Source of the DNA: Mergibacter septicus
Lineage (GTDB): Bacteria > Pseudomonadota > Gammaproteobacteria > Enterobacterales > Pasteurellaceae
Assembly (NCBI RefSeq): GCF_003265225.1
Contig: NZ_CP022013.1
Span: forward strand, 715,001 to 779,000
DNA: 64,000 nt
Direction: 5' to 3'
Shown: positions 1-9,886 of the stretch, piece by piece
Numbering within the stretch: the first letter of the stretch is position 1
Layout of the letters: every line of letters begins with the position of its first letter
The notes under the pieces: generated by a model
Told to the model about the DNA's origin: nothing
What the model saw: the letters and a program-made list of their open reading frames with translations, nothing else
Databases searched by the model: none
Made by a program: the position numbers and the translations under genes

Positions 1-692
1 TTGAAAATGAAGATATTAAAGAAACGATTGATACTATCCGTAAAGATGTTTTCAATATGGTGATCGATCAATATATTCCACCTCAGTCTTTAGAAGAATT
101 ATGGGATATTGAAGGATTAGAGCAACGTTTGAAACATGACTTCCATATGGAATTACCTATTGCTGATTGGTTAGAACAGGATCATAACTTGCATGAAGAA
201 ACTTTGCGTGAACGTATTCTTGAACAAGCGGTTGAGGATTATCAGCATAAAGAAACATTAGTTGGTAGTGAAGTTATGCGTAGCTTTGAAAAAGGTGTGA
301 TGTTGCAAACCTTAGATGATCTGTGGAAAGAACATTTATCTGCAATGGATCATTTACGTAAAGCTATTCACTTGCGAGGTTATGCACAAAAAGATCCAAA
401 ACAAGAGTATAAAAAAGAGTCATTCCAGATGTTTACTGAAATGCTTGATGCACTGAAATTTAGTGTGATTAGTACACTTACTAAAGTGCAAGTGCGTTCT
501 CAAGAAGAAATTGAGGAAGCCGAACAAGCAAGAATTGCAGCGGCAGAACGTAATGCCAAGCGTATGAAAAATTTAGGTGCTGAAACGTCAGATGATGAAA
601 TAGAAGATGGTAAGCCTAAAATTGGTAGAAATGAACCTTGTCCTTGTGGTTCTGGCAAAAAATATAAACATTGTCATGGACGGATTAGCTAA
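1..692 (+). CDS. secA: SecA preprotein translocase ATPase, C-terminal part (cut by window edge)
   Basis: SecA is the motor ATPase that drives unfolded preproteins through SecYEG. Only the last 230 or so residues are here; the frame is open from base 3 with no start, so the gene begins upstream. Visible are the helical wing/scaffold region (for example [20 protein letters not shown] and [16 protein letters not shown]), an acidic linker, and the C-terminal zinc-binding SEC-C tail [15 protein letters not shown], which contacts SecB and phospholipids. The tail is intact with its C-x-C and C-H ligands. A strong hairpin terminator follows 30 bases after the stop, so secA ends its transcription unit. 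Confidence 0.97.
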   Translation, partial: ENEDIKETIDTIRKDVFNMVIDQYIPPQSLEELWDIEGLEQRLKHDFHMELPIADWLEQDHNLHEETLRERILEQAVEDYQHKETLVGSEVMRSFEKGVMLQTLDDLWKEHLSAMDHLRKAIHLRGYAQKDPKQEYKKESFQMFTEMLDALKFSVISTLTKVQVRSQEEIEEAEQARIAAAERNAKRMKNLGAETSDDEIEDGKPKIGRNEPCPCGSGKKYKHCHGRIS

Positions 693-723
693 TGTATTGG
701 TTTAATCAAATCAAATAGAAAAT

Positions 724-758
724 AAACTGGTGTTTGTTATCACAACACCAGTTTTTTT
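724..758 (+). terminator. Rho-independent terminator after secA
   Basis: An 11-bp inverted repeat (arms 724-734 and 744-754, core actggtgtt/aacaccagt) is followed by a run of T. It sits directly downstream of secA and upstream of pyrD. Confidence 0.9.
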
Positions 759-808
759 ATCTAAAAAATTTAAATAATTTTCGTAGGCTACTTAAAAGGA
801 TAATAACT

Positions 809-1825
809 ATGTATCGTTTAATTCGACAAATGCTTTTTCGAATGCAAGCAGAAAACGCACATGATTTCAGTTTAAAAGCATTGCATTATGCAGGGAAATT
901 TCCTTTCAACCGTTGTTTACAACGTTATTATAACGCAGTTGGGCAAAAAAGAACTTGCATGGGAATCTCCTTTAAAAATCCAATTGGATTAGCCGCTGGT
1001 GCAGATAAAAATGGAGAAGCTATAGATGGATTTGCAGCATTAGGTTTTGGTTTTATTGAAGTAGGAACAGTAACACCTTTAGCACAAGATGGTAATCCTA
1101 AGCCACGTCAATTCCGTTTAATCGAAGCAGAAGGAATAATCAATCGAAATGGGTTTAATAATCATGGTATTGATTATTTAATTGAAAATATAAAAAGGGC
1201 AAAATATGATGGCGTGTTGGGAATTAATATTGGAAAAAATACTTTTACTCCCGTTGAGAAAGGAAAAGAGGATTATTTAATTTGTTTAAAGAAAGCGTAT
1301 TCTTATGCCGATTATATTACTATTAATATTTCTTCCCCTAACTCTCCCGGATTAAGAAATTTACAATATGGGGAATTATTAGATGATCTATTACTATCGG
1401 TTAAAAATAAACAAGCTGAACTGAGTCAACAATATAAAAAATATGTACCTATTGCAGTAAAAATTGCACCAGACTTAACTGAAAAAGAATTAATTGCGAT
1501 AGCGGATAGTTTAAAACGGCACAAAATAGATGGTGTAATTGCAACAAATACCACCTTAGAACGAGGAATGGTTAAAGGATTAAGCAATGCGGAACAACAA
1601 GGTGGGTTAAGTGGTAAACCATTACAAAATCTTAGCACTCAGGTAATTACTCGATTATTTGCTGAATTAAAAGGCGATATTCCAATTATTGGTAGTGGGG
1701 GCATTGATAGTGTGATAAATGCTCAGGAAAAAATCACCGCTGGTGCAGAATTATTACAACTTTATTCTGGTTTAATTTATCATGGCCCTAAATTAGTTCA
1801 GGATTTAATCAAATATATCAAATAA
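809..1825 (+). CDS. pyrD: Dihydroorotate dehydrogenase, quinone-dependent (class 2)
   Basis: Oxidises dihydroorotate to orotate in pyrimidine synthesis, passing electrons to membrane quinone through FMN. I chose ATG 809 ([10 protein letters not shown]), preceded by AAAAGGA; this gives 338 residues, the usual class 2 length, while a longer in-frame start at 734 would add a non-homologous leader overlapping the secA terminator. The N-terminal amphipathic helix is typical of the membrane-associated class. FMN-site segments [12 protein letters not shown] and RNGFNNHG and the catalytic-serine segment [10 protein letters not shown] are present, as is the C-terminal GSGGI phosphate loop. zapC follows, the same order as in E. 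coli. Confidence 0.97.
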   Translation: MYRLIRQMLFRMQAENAHDFSLKALHYAGKFPFNRCLQRYYNAVGQKRTCMGISFKNPIGLAAGADKNGEAIDGFAALGFGFIEVGTVTPLAQDGNPKPRQFRLIEAEGIINRNGFNNHGIDYLIENIKRAKYDGVLGINIGKNTFTPVEKGKEDYLICLKKAYSYADYITINISSPNSPGLRNLQYGELLDDLLLSVKNKQAELSQQYKKYVPIAVKIAPDLTEKELIAIADSLKRHKIDGVIATNTTLERGMVKGLSNAEQQGGLSGKPLQNLSTQVITRLFAELKGDIPIIGSGGIDSVINAQEKITAGAELLQLYSGLIYHGPKLVQDLIKYIK

Positions 1826-1932
1826 TTTTAAAAATTTGTCAAATTAGATATTATTTTTAGATAAATAGTAGATTTTTCTAATTTAAATCAGTAGGATATA
1901 GCGGGTTTAATTTAAATAATTAGGTATTTTCA

Positions 1933-2469
1933 ATGTTTTTTGATGAATTATGTAAATGGCAATATGATGCGGACAAAGATTGTCTGACGGTATTATTGTC
2001 TTCAAAAAATAGCGTGAAAACAACATTGAAAAAACATCATTTAAATCATATGGGATTACAACAAAATACTTGCGATTTGCCAGATTTTGAACTTTTCTCA
2101 GATTTTATGCGACAGTTAGAAGTACTTAATTTTAATTATCGAGATTGTGAAATGTTGGCTTATTCAGCTGTCGCAGCTAACCGCTTTTTAGTACCTAATC
2201 AACCAAAAAGTTGGTATTTTCACGAACAAAGCACTTCCTTAGACCCAGAGAATAAACTTGCACGTGCAATGATAAAGCAAGATCGGCGGTGGTGTAATTT
2301 TTTAATTGCAGCAATTGATGGTGCAGTAGCAACAGTTTTATTACTTGATAATAGTTTACAATTACCGGGTTTAACACTTTCATTTGGTGAACCTTTTAGA
2401 ATTTTTACCAATCGTTTAGAAAGTAGTGAAATTGTGACAGCATCACATTATTATCTTCAATCTGCTTAA
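1933..2469 (+). CDS. zapC: Cell division protein ZapC
   Basis: ZapC is a cytoplasmic FtsZ-associated protein that promotes bundling of Z-ring protofilaments. The 178-residue product matches the family in its central block AVAANRFLVPNQPKSWYF (E. coli has a closely similar PKSW segment) and in the C-terminal GEPFRIFTNRLES; overall identity to E. coli looks modest, so the assignment leans on these blocks plus the pyrD-zapC neighbourhood, which is conserved in enterobacteria. No membrane segment or signal peptide. A near-match to the matS motif (one mismatch) lies inside the 3' end of the gene at 2434-2446. Confidence 0.85.
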   Translation: MFFDELCKWQYDADKDCLTVLLSSKNSVKTTLKKHHLNHMGLQQNTCDLPDFELFSDFMRQLEVLNFNYRDCEMLAYSAVAANRFLVPNQPKSWYFHEQSTSLDPENKLARAMIKQDRRWCNFLIAAIDGAVATVLLLDNSLQLPGLTLSFGEPFRIFTNRLESSEIVTASHYYLQSA

Positions 2470-2503
2470 CATTTCTTTTTTAATAGTATCTATTTGATTT
2501 TTA

Positions 2504-3370
2504 ATGGTTAGTACTCCTATTTCTCACTTAATTCCCGCTTCACCACGTTATGATTTACATTGTCATAGCACAGCATCAGATGGTATGTTATCGCCGACAG
2601 AAGTTGTATTACGTGCTGCTGAATACGGCGTAACAACATTAGCGTTAACCGATCATGATACCGTTACGGGCTTAGGTGAGGCACAAATAGCGGCAAAACA
2701 AGTTAATCTAAAGTTAATTAATGGTGTTGAAATCTCAACCCAATGGGAAAATCATTCAATCCATATAGTTGGGTTGAATTTTGATCCTACCCATTCGGCA
2801 ATGGTCGAATTATTACAACAACAGCAAGATTTACGACAACAGCGAGCAAAAGAGATTGGTGAAAGATTAGCAAAAATTGGTGTTGAAAATGCTTTTTTTG
2901 AAGCTTCAGCCTTAACACAGGGAGAAGTAACTCGGGCGCATTATGCACGTTATTTAGTTCAAATTGGTAAGGCAGCGAATCAACAACAAGCTTTTAAGAA
3001 ATTTTTACGTCAAGGTAAAGTTGCTTATGTTAAGACGGATTGGTGTGATATTCCAACAGCGATTCAAACTATTCACGCCAGTGGTGGTATAGCTGTAGTT
3101 GCTCATCCTTTACGTTATCAAATGACTACGAGAAAAATAAAAAAATTATTGTTTGAATTTAAGCAGTGGGGTGGTGATGCTATCGAAGTTGCTGGTTGTG
3201 GTCAAACGCAAGAACAACGTCAGTTATTAATTCGTTGGGCAAAAGAAAATGGATTAATGGGATCGGTTGGCTCAGATTTTCACTTTCCTTGCCAATGGAT
3301 TGAATTGGGTAAGTCTTTGTATTTAAATGAAAATGATCCTGAATTGCCAGTTGTTTGGCAATTATTTTAA
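2504..3370 (+). CDS. rnm: PHP-domain 5'-3' exoribonuclease RNase AM (YciV/TrpH family)
   Basis: Members of this PHP phosphoesterase family trim 5' ends of rRNA and degrade short RNA and 3',5'-bisphosphonucleotides. The 288 residues carry the metal-binding PHP motifs in order: DLHCHSTASDG near residue 18, LTDHDTV near residue 47, the GVEIST segment, AHPLRY near residue 200 and a C-terminal GSDFHFP. Length fits the family. It starts 34 bases after zapC and is probably co-transcribed with it. A histidinol-phosphatase role is an alternative for PHP proteins but the TrpH-type signature favours the RNase. Confidence 0.88.
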   Translation: MVSTPISHLIPASPRYDLHCHSTASDGMLSPTEVVLRAAEYGVTTLALTDHDTVTGLGEAQIAAKQVNLKLINGVEISTQWENHSIHIVGLNFDPTHSAMVELLQQQQDLRQQRAKEIGERLAKIGVENAFFEASALTQGEVTRAHYARYLVQIGKAANQQQAFKKFLRQGKVAYVKTDWCDIPTAIQTIHASGGIAVVAHPLRYQMTTRKIKKLLFEFKQWGGDAIEVAGCGQTQEQRQLLIRWAKENGLMGSVGSDFHFPCQWIELGKSLYLNENDPELPVVWQLF

Positions 3371-3471
3371 TTGGTAAAACTGATAAACTAACTATATCTG
3401 ATTAAATGATTATCTATTATAATTCGCTGGATTTTTTGTTCTCCCAATACCAGAAATTATAAGAGGTAATT

Positions 3472-3870
3472 ATGAATTTAAAACATTCAGCAAAAATATT
3501 GTTAGCTTGTGGATTATTATCTTTTAGTGCATTTAATCCAGTAATGGCTGCATCACTTGATCAAGAAATGTACGTGATGCAAACTAATGTAGGTGGAATG
3601 CTTAATGCAACTGATGCAAGTTCATTCCTAAAGCATTTAGATGCAATGAAACAAGCTGCAACAGTTTCACTTGATCTTGTTCCTACTAGTTTATTAGGTA
3701 AAGCATCAGACAGTGCTGAAATTCAAGATTATAAACATGGTATGCAGTCTTTTATTGATGTTCTTGAACAAGCTGAAACACTTGCTAAGAATGGTGATCT
3801 TGAGCAAGCTAAAGCAAAAGCAAGAGAAGTTTTATCAATTCGTAATGAATATCATAAGAAATATCGTTAA
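3472..3870 (+). CDS. cybC: Soluble cytochrome b562 (periplasmic)
   Basis: A small periplasmic four-helix haem protein of electron transfer whose physiological partner is not established. A signal peptide of 26 residues ends in VMA before ASLDQEM. The predicted mature chain is 106 residues, exactly the E. coli length, and the two axial haem ligands fall at the expected places: Met7 (in SLDQEM) and His102 (in NEYHKKYR, four residues from the end). There is no CxxCH, so haem is bound non-covalently. SD-like AAGAGGT lies before the ATG and a terminator follows. It appears monocistronic. Confidence 0.94.
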   Translation: MNLKHSAKILLACGLLSFSAFNPVMAASLDQEMYVMQTNVGGMLNATDASSFLKHLDAMKQAATVSLDLVPTSLLGKASDSAEIQDYKHGMQSFIDVLEQAETLAKNGDLEQAKAKAREVLSIRNEYHKKYR

Positions 3871-3897
3871 TTTCATTGGATAAAATGGATTAGATTT

Positions 3898-3927
3898 GAA
3901 GACCGTTTTATTAAAAACGGTCTTTTT
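3898..3927 (+). terminator. Rho-independent terminator after cybC
   Basis: Inverted repeat gaccgtttt/aaaacggtc (3901-3922) with a T-rich 3' flank, 28 bases after the cybC stop. Confidence 0.88.
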
Positions 3928-3995
3928 CATTTCAGAAAAAATACGGTATGCTATTAAAAAGATTGTAGAATTTAATTTAAAAAAGAGGATTGATG

Positions 3996-5069
3996 ATGTG
4001 GTCAGAAATTTTAATTAATTATGGTGTATTTATCCTTGAAATTATCACTTTATTACTGGTTATAGTCGCTATCGCTGGTATTATTCTGGCGGTTAGAAAA
4101 CAGGATAAAGATAAAGCGGGTGAATTAAAAATCATTGATTTGAAGGAGCAATATCAAGAAAATCAAACTAAATTAAAAAATTTTCGCTTGTCTGAAACAA
4201 TATTAAAAGCACAGGAAAAACAAGAGAAAAAATTAATTAAAGAAGAAGAAAAAGCTGAAAAAGCACGGTTAAAAAAAGCAACTAATAATTTATCCGAGCC
4301 TGAATTAAAAAGTTGTTTATTTGTGATTAATTTTAATGGCGATCCAATGGCATCACAAACTTCTTCCTTAAGAGAAGTAATCAGTGCTATTTTACAGGTT
4401 GCTCGCCCTGAAAAAGATGAAGTTTTGTTACGTCTTGAAAGTCCCGGTGGGGTTGTACAGGGATATGGTTTAGCAGCTTCCCAGTTAAAACGCATCAAAC
4501 AAAAAGGGATTAAATTAACTATTGCGGTTGATCAGGTAGCTGCAAGTGGAGGATATATGATGGCTTGTGTGGCAGATAAGATTGTCTCCGCCCCTTTTGC
4601 TATTGTCGGTTCTATTGGTGTGGTTGCACAATTACCTAACATTCATCGTTTTTTGAAAAAACATGATGTTGATGTCGATGTTATGACTGCTGGGGAATTT
4701 AAACGCACTATGACGGTGCTTGGTGAAAATACTGAAAAAGGAAAACAAAAATTTCAACAAGACTTGGACAATATTCACCAACTTTTTAAACAATTTGTGG
4801 TTGAAAATCGTCCGCACATTACAATTGATACTGTTGCAACAGGGGAGTATTGGTTTGGACAACAAGCATTAGAATTAGGATTAATTGATGAGATTGCAAC
4901 TAGCGATGACTTAATCTTAGCGGCTATTGAAAATGAAGATAAAGATGTACTTGAAGTTAAATATCATACAAAACGTACGTTAGGGCAAAAATTAGGTAAG
5001 CAAGCAGAACAAAGCGTTGATAATTTATTAATTCGATGGTGGCAACGTACACAAAAACCTTGGTTATAA
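3996..5069 (+). CDS. sohB: SohB, inner-membrane serine protease of family S49
   Basis: SohB belongs to the signal-peptide-peptidase-like S49 proteases; overproduction in E. coli rescues degP mutants. Three starts are possible (TTG 3990, ATG 3993, ATG 3996); I prefer 3996 because AGAGG at 3984-3988 then has a normal spacing, giving 357 residues. A single hydrophobic segment covers residues 5-32, followed by a charged coiled-coil-like stretch rich in Lys and Glu (about 60-95). The catalytic serine is Ser184 in AASGGYMMA and the general-base lysine is Lys236 in AGEFKRTMT. The protease domain faces the periplasm in the family. Confidence 0.93.
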   Translation: MWSEILINYGVFILEIITLLLVIVAIAGIILAVRKQDKDKAGELKIIDLKEQYQENQTKLKNFRLSETILKAQEKQEKKLIKEEEKAEKARLKKATNNLSEPELKSCLFVINFNGDPMASQTSSLREVISAILQVARPEKDEVLLRLESPGGVVQGYGLAASQLKRIKQKGIKLTIAVDQVAASGGYMMACVADKIVSAPFAIVGSIGVVAQLPNIHRFLKKHDVDVDVMTAGEFKRTMTVLGENTEKGKQKFQQDLDNIHQLFKQFVVENRPHITIDTVATGEYWFGQQALELGLIDEIATSDDLILAAIENEDKDVLEVKYHTKRTLGQKLGKQAEQSVDNLLIRWWQRTQKPWL

Positions 5070-5089
5070 ATTTCTCTTTATGTAATAAC

Positions 5090-5113
5090 AAGAGCTACAT
5101 TTGTGTAGCTCTT
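5090..5113. terminator. Hairpin between convergent sohB and ispA
   Basis: Perfect 9-bp inverted repeat aagagctac/gtagctctt around a 6-base loop, located between the stops of two converging genes. Neither flank has a strong T run, so it may stop transcription inefficiently or simply protect 3' ends. Confidence 0.55.
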
Positions 5114-5167
5114 ACTTAGATAAATATTTTTTACTGAAAGTTTTATCTTTTAACTTTAAATTGATTT

Positions 5168-6055
5168 TTATTTTTTTCTTTCCACAATGAAACGAGCAAG
5201 TTGTGCTAATGGCTGAGTGTTGAAAGGTAAATTAGCTAATAAAGTTAAAGCTTGCTGTTGTAATTCTAACGCTTTTTGTTGTGCTTGTTCTAAGCCTAAT
5301 AGTTTTGGATAAGTACTTTTATCTGCAATTAAATCAGAGCCTGCTTTTTTACCTATTTGTTCGCTACTTGCAGTAATATCCAAAATATCATCTTGTACTT
5401 GAAAAGCTAAACCTATTATTTCTGCATATTGAGTTAGTTTTTGTTCTAATTCAAAATGATTAAAATGAGGAGAGGCATAAAGTCCGAGTTTTACTGCTGC
5501 AACAATTAATGCCCCTGTTTTATTACGATGAATACGTTCTAATTCTGCTAATGAAATCGTTTTATGTTCTGAAATCAGATCTAGACTTTGCCCTAAACAC
5601 ATTCCGTTTGCACCAGCAGCTTGGGCTAATGTTTTAATTTGTGCTAATTGTTGTTGGGTGGAAAGTGAAGAATGCGTTAATAATTCGAAAGAAAAAGCTT
5701 GTAGTGCATCGGCGGCGAGTATTGCTGTGGCTTGATCAAAGACAATATGGCAAGTGGGTTTGTTACGACGTAACGTATCATTGTCCATTGCTGGTAAATC
5801 ATCGTGAATTAATGAATAACAGTGCATACATTCAATCGCAGCAGCTGCATAATCAAGGTGGTTTAAATCAGCCCCTAACATACGACCAGTCGCATAAATT
5901 AGGAATGGTCGAATGCGTTTTCCTCCTAATAACACGCCATATTTCATTGCTTCAGCCAGTGGTGCAGGTGAACTATCAAAAATAGCTAACTTTTCAGTTA
6001 AAAAATGATTAATTCGTTGTTGAAAGGTTGTTAGATCTGATGAAAATTGATACAT
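5168..6055 (-). CDS. ispA: Farnesyl diphosphate synthase (geranyltranstransferase)
   Basis: Condenses IPP with DMAPP and GPP to make farnesyl diphosphate for quinones, undecaprenyl phosphate and tRNA modification. The 295 residues include the first Asp-rich motif DDLPAMD at 85-91, with a following RRNKPT segment, and the second, DDILD, at 222-226; the GGKRIRP substrate motif is at 44-50. The family length is about 299. It follows xseB by 14 bases as in E. coli, but dxs, which normally comes next in that operon, has been separated from it by ppc and a PadR gene. Confidence 0.96.
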   Translation of the reverse strand: MYQFSSDLTTFQQRINHFLTEKLAIFDSSPAPLAEAMKYGVLLGGKRIRPFLIYATGRMLGADLNHLDYAAAAIECMHCYSLIHDDLPAMDNDTLRRNKPTCHIVFDQATAILAADALQAFSFELLTHSSLSTQQQLAQIKTLAQAAGANGMCLGQSLDLISEHKTISLAELERIHRNKTGALIVAAVKLGLYASPHFNHFELEQKLTQYAEIIGLAFQVQDDILDITASSEQIGKKAGSDLIADKSTYPKLLGLEQAQQKALELQQQALTLLANLPFNTQPLAQLARFIVERKK

Positions 6056-6069
6056 AATTTTACTTTAGC

Positions 6070-6315
6070 CTAAAAATAGTCATCTTCTGGTTGATATTGG
6101 CTTAATTCACCATCAACATTTTTACTCAATAAAATTTGAACTTGTTGTTCAGCTTGTTGTAAGCGTTCTTGCCCTTGCTGTGCAAGTTGTATACCTTTGC
6201 TAAATTGGCTAACCGCTTCTTCTAATGATAAATCGCCACTTTCTAGACGATTAACCACCGCTTCTAATTCTTTTAGAGTTGTTTCAAAATCAAGGTTATT
6301 AGTTAAATTATCCAT
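6070..6315 (-). CDS. xseB: Exodeoxyribonuclease VII small subunit
   Basis: XseB binds the XseA large subunit to form ExoVII, a metal-independent single-strand DNA exonuclease. The product has 81 residues with the family core [29 protein letters not shown] and a helical [20 protein letters not shown] tail. It is the first gene of a xseB-ispA pair transcribed leftwards from the intergenic region shared with ppc. Confidence 0.95.
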   Translation of the reverse strand: MDNLTNNLDFETTLKELEAVVNRLESGDLSLEEAVSQFSKGIQLAQQGQERLQQAEQQVQILLSKNVDGELSQYQPEDDYF

Positions 6316-6404
6316 AAAAAATGATCTCTATCAAAAATAATATTGTTTTGAATAAATGTTTGTTATTGTAATGGATTTTTTCTTAGTTTGAAATTTATTT
6401 CAAA

Positions 6405-6433
6405 TTGACGAACCTACTTATTTTTTGTTATAC
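6405..6433 (+). promoter_or_regulatory. Likely ppc promoter
   Basis: TTGACG (6405-6410) and TTATAC (6428-6433) are separated by 17 bases, about 50 bases before the ppc start. The -10 box is imperfect and an overlapping TATACC with 18-base spacing is an alternative. Confidence 0.4.
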
Positions 6434-6485
6434 CTATCCGCCATAAAATAAGATTAATTTTATTTAATAAAGTAAAGGACAAAAG

Positions 6486-9122
6486 ATGATTGAGCAATAT
6501 TCAGCAATGCGAAATAACGTGAGTATGCTAGGGTATTTATTAGGTGAAACCATTAGTGAAGCTCAAGGTAGTGATATTTTAGATTTAATTGAACAAATTC
6601 GTGTTTTATCACGTAATTCTCGTTTGGGGGATAATTTAGCACGTCAAGAATTGTTAGATACTTTAGCTACAATCTCCGAAGATAATATTATTCCAGTAGC
6701 AAGAGCATTTAGCCAGTTTTTAAATTTAACAAATATTGCAGAACAATATCAAACAGTCTCTCGTCATCATCAAGATTGTTCGGAGCAAAATCGTTCTTTA
6801 GTTTCTTTATGTCAACGTTTAAAACAACACCCTGAAATTACCGATAAAGAGATTTTACAAGCTGTTGAAGGGCTATTGGTCGAGTTAGTTTTAACCGCAC
6901 ATCCAACAGAAGTAACACGTCGTTCTTTGGTGCATAAATATGTTGAAATTAACAAATGTCTTAGTCGTTTGGAAAATTCAGATTTAACAACATCTGAAGA
7001 ACAAGAAATTAAACGTCGTTTATTGCAATTAATTGCTCAAGCTTGGCATACAAATGAAATTAGAACGCAACGTCCCACTCCATATGAAGAAGCGAAATGG
7101 GGGTTTGCAGTGATTGAAAATAGTTTATGGCAAGCAGTACCAGAATTTTTACGAGAATTAAACCAGACGTTTGAACAGCACTTTTCTCTCTCTTTACCTG
7201 TTAATTTAGCACCAGTACGTTTTTCTTCTTGGATGGGAGGGGATAGAGATGGGAATCCGTTTGTTACCGCAGAAATTACTCAACAAGTAATTTATTTAGC
7301 ACGCTGGAAAGCTGCAGAATTGTTTTTAGGGGATATTCAGTCACTGATTAATGAATTATCTATGTTAGATTGTACGCCGGCATTTAAAGCTAAGTATGGC
7401 GAGTATGATGAACCTTATCGAGTTATTACGAAAACTTTACGTACTAAATTACAAAAAACATTATCGCACTATGATACGTTATTAGCTGGAGGCGTACCAC
7501 AAACGACTGAAAGTGAAATTATCACTCAAGATCAACAGTTATGGGAACCGTTATTTGATTGTTATCAGTCTCTTTGTCAATGTGGTATGCGTATAATTGC
7601 GAATGGTTTACTTTTAGATTGTCTCAGACGTATTCGTTGTTTCGGCGTTACTTTATCTCGCTTAGATATCCGCCAAGAAAGTAGTCGCCATACCGCTGCA
7701 TTAGCAGAAATCACAGAATATATTGGTTTAGGTAATTATGCTCAATGGAGTGAAGAAGAAAAGCAGGCTTTTTTAATTAGAGAATTAAACTCTCATCGTC
7801 CTCTAATTCCTCGAGAATGGCAGCCTTCCGAGCAAACAAAAGAAGTTTTAGAAACCTGTAAAGTTATTGCAAAGCAACCTAAGGGTGTTATTTCTTGTTA
7901 TATCATATCAATGACACAAGCCGCTTCTGATGTATTAGCCGTACATTTACTTTTAAAAGAAACCGGTATTACTTATCATCTGCCCGTAGTACCATTATTT
8001 GAAACACTTGATGATCTTGAAGCTTGTGAAAGCGTAATGCGGCAATTATTTGACTTAGAATGGTATTATCAAGCGATTGATCATCATCAGATGGTAATGA
8101 TTGGTTATTCTGATTCAGCGAAAGATGCAGGAATGTTGGCTGCAAGTTGGGCACAATACCGTGCTCAAGAAGCGTTAGTTAATTTATCGGAAGCACGAAA
8201 TATTAATTTAACTCTCTTTCACGGACGTGGAGGAACTATCGGACGAGGTGGGGCACCAGCACATGCTGCATTATTATCCCAACCACCAAGATCATTAAAA
8301 AATGGACTAAGAGTAACAGAGCAGGGGGAAATGATTCGTTTTAAATTAGGTTTGCCTGCAGTTGCAGTTAAAAGTTTAGATCTATATGCTTCGGCAATAT
8401 TGGAAGCCAATTTGTTACCACCACCACAGCCCAAAATAGAATGGCGGCAAGCAATGGATCAATTAGCTTTAATTTCATGTCAACTGTATCGGGGGGTAGT
8501 CCGAGGTAACCCTGATTTTGTGTCTTATTTCCGAGCGGCAACTCCTGAACAAGAATTATCTAAATTACCTTTAGGTTCTCGCCCAACAAAACGTAATCCA
8601 AATGGTGGTGTTGAAAGTTTACGTGCTATTCCTTGGGTATTTGCGTGGATGCAAAACCGCTTGTTATTACCAGCGTGGTTGGGGGCTGGTGCAGCATTAC
8701 AAACTCTGATTGATCAAGGGCAACAAGCAGTTATCAAAGAAATGTACCAATGGCCTTTTTTCTCAACTCGATTGGGTATGTTGGAAATGTTATTTAGTAA
8801 AACTGATTTATGGTTGACAGAATATTACGATCAACGTTTAGTACCTAAACATTTATGGAAATTAGGCGAATCTTTGCGGCAGCAGCTACAACAAGATATT
8901 AAAACATTATTATCGCTATCTTATGAAGATAAATTAATGGCAGATTTACCTTGGATTGCTGAGTCAATTAAGCTACGTAATATTTATACCGATCCATTAA
9001 ACCTATTACAGGTTGAGTTACTCCATCGTATTCGTTCGAATCCACAATCAAATCCAGTGTTGGAACAAGCCTTAATGATTACCATCACAGGGATTGCTGC
9101 CGGTATGCGTAATACGGGATAA
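6486..9122 (+). CDS. ppc: Phosphoenolpyruvate carboxylase
   Basis: Anaplerotic enzyme adding bicarbonate to phosphoenolpyruvate to give oxaloacetate. The 878 residues match the enterobacterial length (883). The catalytic histidine is His139 in LTAHPTEV; further signatures are [13 protein letters not shown], the [10 protein letters not shown] motif, [12 protein letters not shown] (substrate loop) and the C-terminal [12 protein letters not shown] that carries the aspartate-inhibitor contact. SD AAAGGA precedes the ATG. With Mdh encoded nearby this supports the reductive branch to succinate used by Pasteurellaceae. Confidence 0.98.
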   Translation: MIEQYSAMRNNVSMLGYLLGETISEAQGSDILDLIEQIRVLSRNSRLGDNLARQELLDTLATISEDNIIPVARAFSQFLNLTNIAEQYQTVSRHHQDCSEQNRSLVSLCQRLKQHPEITDKEILQAVEGLLVELVLTAHPTEVTRRSLVHKYVEINKCLSRLENSDLTTSEEQEIKRRLLQLIAQAWHTNEIRTQRPTPYEEAKWGFAVIENSLWQAVPEFLRELNQTFEQHFSLSLPVNLAPVRFSSWMGGDRDGNPFVTAEITQQVIYLARWKAAELFLGDIQSLINELSMLDCTPAFKAKYGEYDEPYRVITKTLRTKLQKTLSHYDTLLAGGVPQTTESEIITQDQQLWEPLFDCYQSLCQCGMRIIANGLLLDCLRRIRCFGVTLSRLDIRQESSRHTAALAEITEYIGLGNYAQWSEEEKQAFLIRELNSHRPLIPREWQPSEQTKEVLETCKVIAKQPKGVISCYIISMTQAASDVLAVHLLLKETGITYHLPVVPLFETLDDLEACESVMRQLFDLEWYYQAIDHHQMVMIGYSDSAKDAGMLAASWAQYRAQEALVNLSEARNINLTLFHGRGGTIGRGGAPAHAALLSQPPRSLKNGLRVTEQGEMIRFKLGLPAVAVKSLDLYASAILEANLLPPPQPKIEWRQAMDQLALISCQLYRGVVRGNPDFVSYFRAATPEQELSKLPLGSRPTKRNPNGGVESLRAIPWVFAWMQNRLLLPAWLGAGAALQTLIDQGQQAVIKEMYQWPFFSTRLGMLEMLFSKTDLWLTEYYDQRLVPKHLWKLGESLRQQLQQDIKTLLSLSYEDKLMADLPWIAESIKLRNIYTDPLNLLQVELLHRIRSNPQSNPVLEQALMITITGIAAGMRNTG

Positions 9123-9222
9123 TAATTGAGATTGATAAAACGTCTTGCAGTGTGGGCATTTTTTATGAATTATTAATAAAATTTGACCACATTTTATTTT
9201 TTATCTTTGAGGTTACTGCTGT

Positions 9223-9771
9223 ATGGCATTATCGCATACTATTTTAGCCATTTTGGCACATGAAGAAGTGAGTGGTTATGATATTGGCAAGAAGTTTAAC
9301 CAAACATATGGCTTAATTTGGCACGCATCGCACCAACAAGTTTATCGAGAATTAAGCCTTTTAGAAAAACAAGGGGATATTGTTTTTACTTTAAGAGCCC
9401 AAGTTGGCAAACCAGATCGCAAAGTGTATCAAATTACAACACAAGGTGAACAAAATTTACGTCAATGGCTATTACAGACCAGTTTAAAAAGTGGTATTAA
9501 TCGAGATGAATTTACTTCTCGTTTGCTTGCTGCAATTAAATTTCACCCAGAAAATGCACTTGAAGTTGTGCAAGCGAGAATTGATAGCCATCGGCAAAAT
9601 ATTAATAATATGAGTTGTTTACTAGAAAAGTTAGAAAAAGATCCAAACAAAAAGCATTATGATAATTTGATGATGTTAATTCTCAAAAAGAATTTAAAGC
9701 AAGAAAAGCTTAACTTAGAATGGGCGGAACAGGATTTTTTACCTTTTTTAAATGATATTATGAGTTTATAA
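9223..9771 (+). CDS. PadR-family transcriptional regulator
   Basis: An N-terminal winged helix (ILAILAHEEVSGYDIGKKF then WHASHQQVYRELSLLEKQG and a KPDRKVYQIT wing) is followed by the C-terminal Vir-type helical dimerisation region (about residues 90-175). The 182-residue length is standard for PadR subfamily 1/2. The family responds to phenolic acids or other small toxic compounds and often represses a neighbouring gene; here the neighbours are ppc (same strand, 100 bases upstream) and dxs (convergent), so no target is evident. Function is not assigned beyond DNA-binding regulator. Confidence 0.85.
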   Translation: MALSHTILAILAHEEVSGYDIGKKFNQTYGLIWHASHQQVYRELSLLEKQGDIVFTLRAQVGKPDRKVYQITTQGEQNLRQWLLQTSLKSGINRDEFTSRLLAAIKFHPENALEVVQARIDSHRQNINNMSCLLEKLEKDPNKKHYDNLMMLILKKNLKQEKLNLEWAEQDFLPFLNDIMSL

Positions 9772-9840
9772 GAAAAAAGCACAATATTTGTCATTTTTAT
9801 TCTTTTATCCGAGTTTTTACCTTTTACAAAAAAGAGAGCA

Positions 9841-9873
9841 ATAAAAATTCCCTCTTAAAGAGGGAATTTTTAT
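9841..9873. terminator. Bidirectional terminator between padR gene and dxs
   Basis: Inverted repeat ataaaaattccctctt/aagagggaatttttat with A-rich 5' and T-rich 3' flanks, so it works on both strands between convergent genes. Confidence 0.9.
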
Positions 9874-9886
9874 TTGTATGATCTAT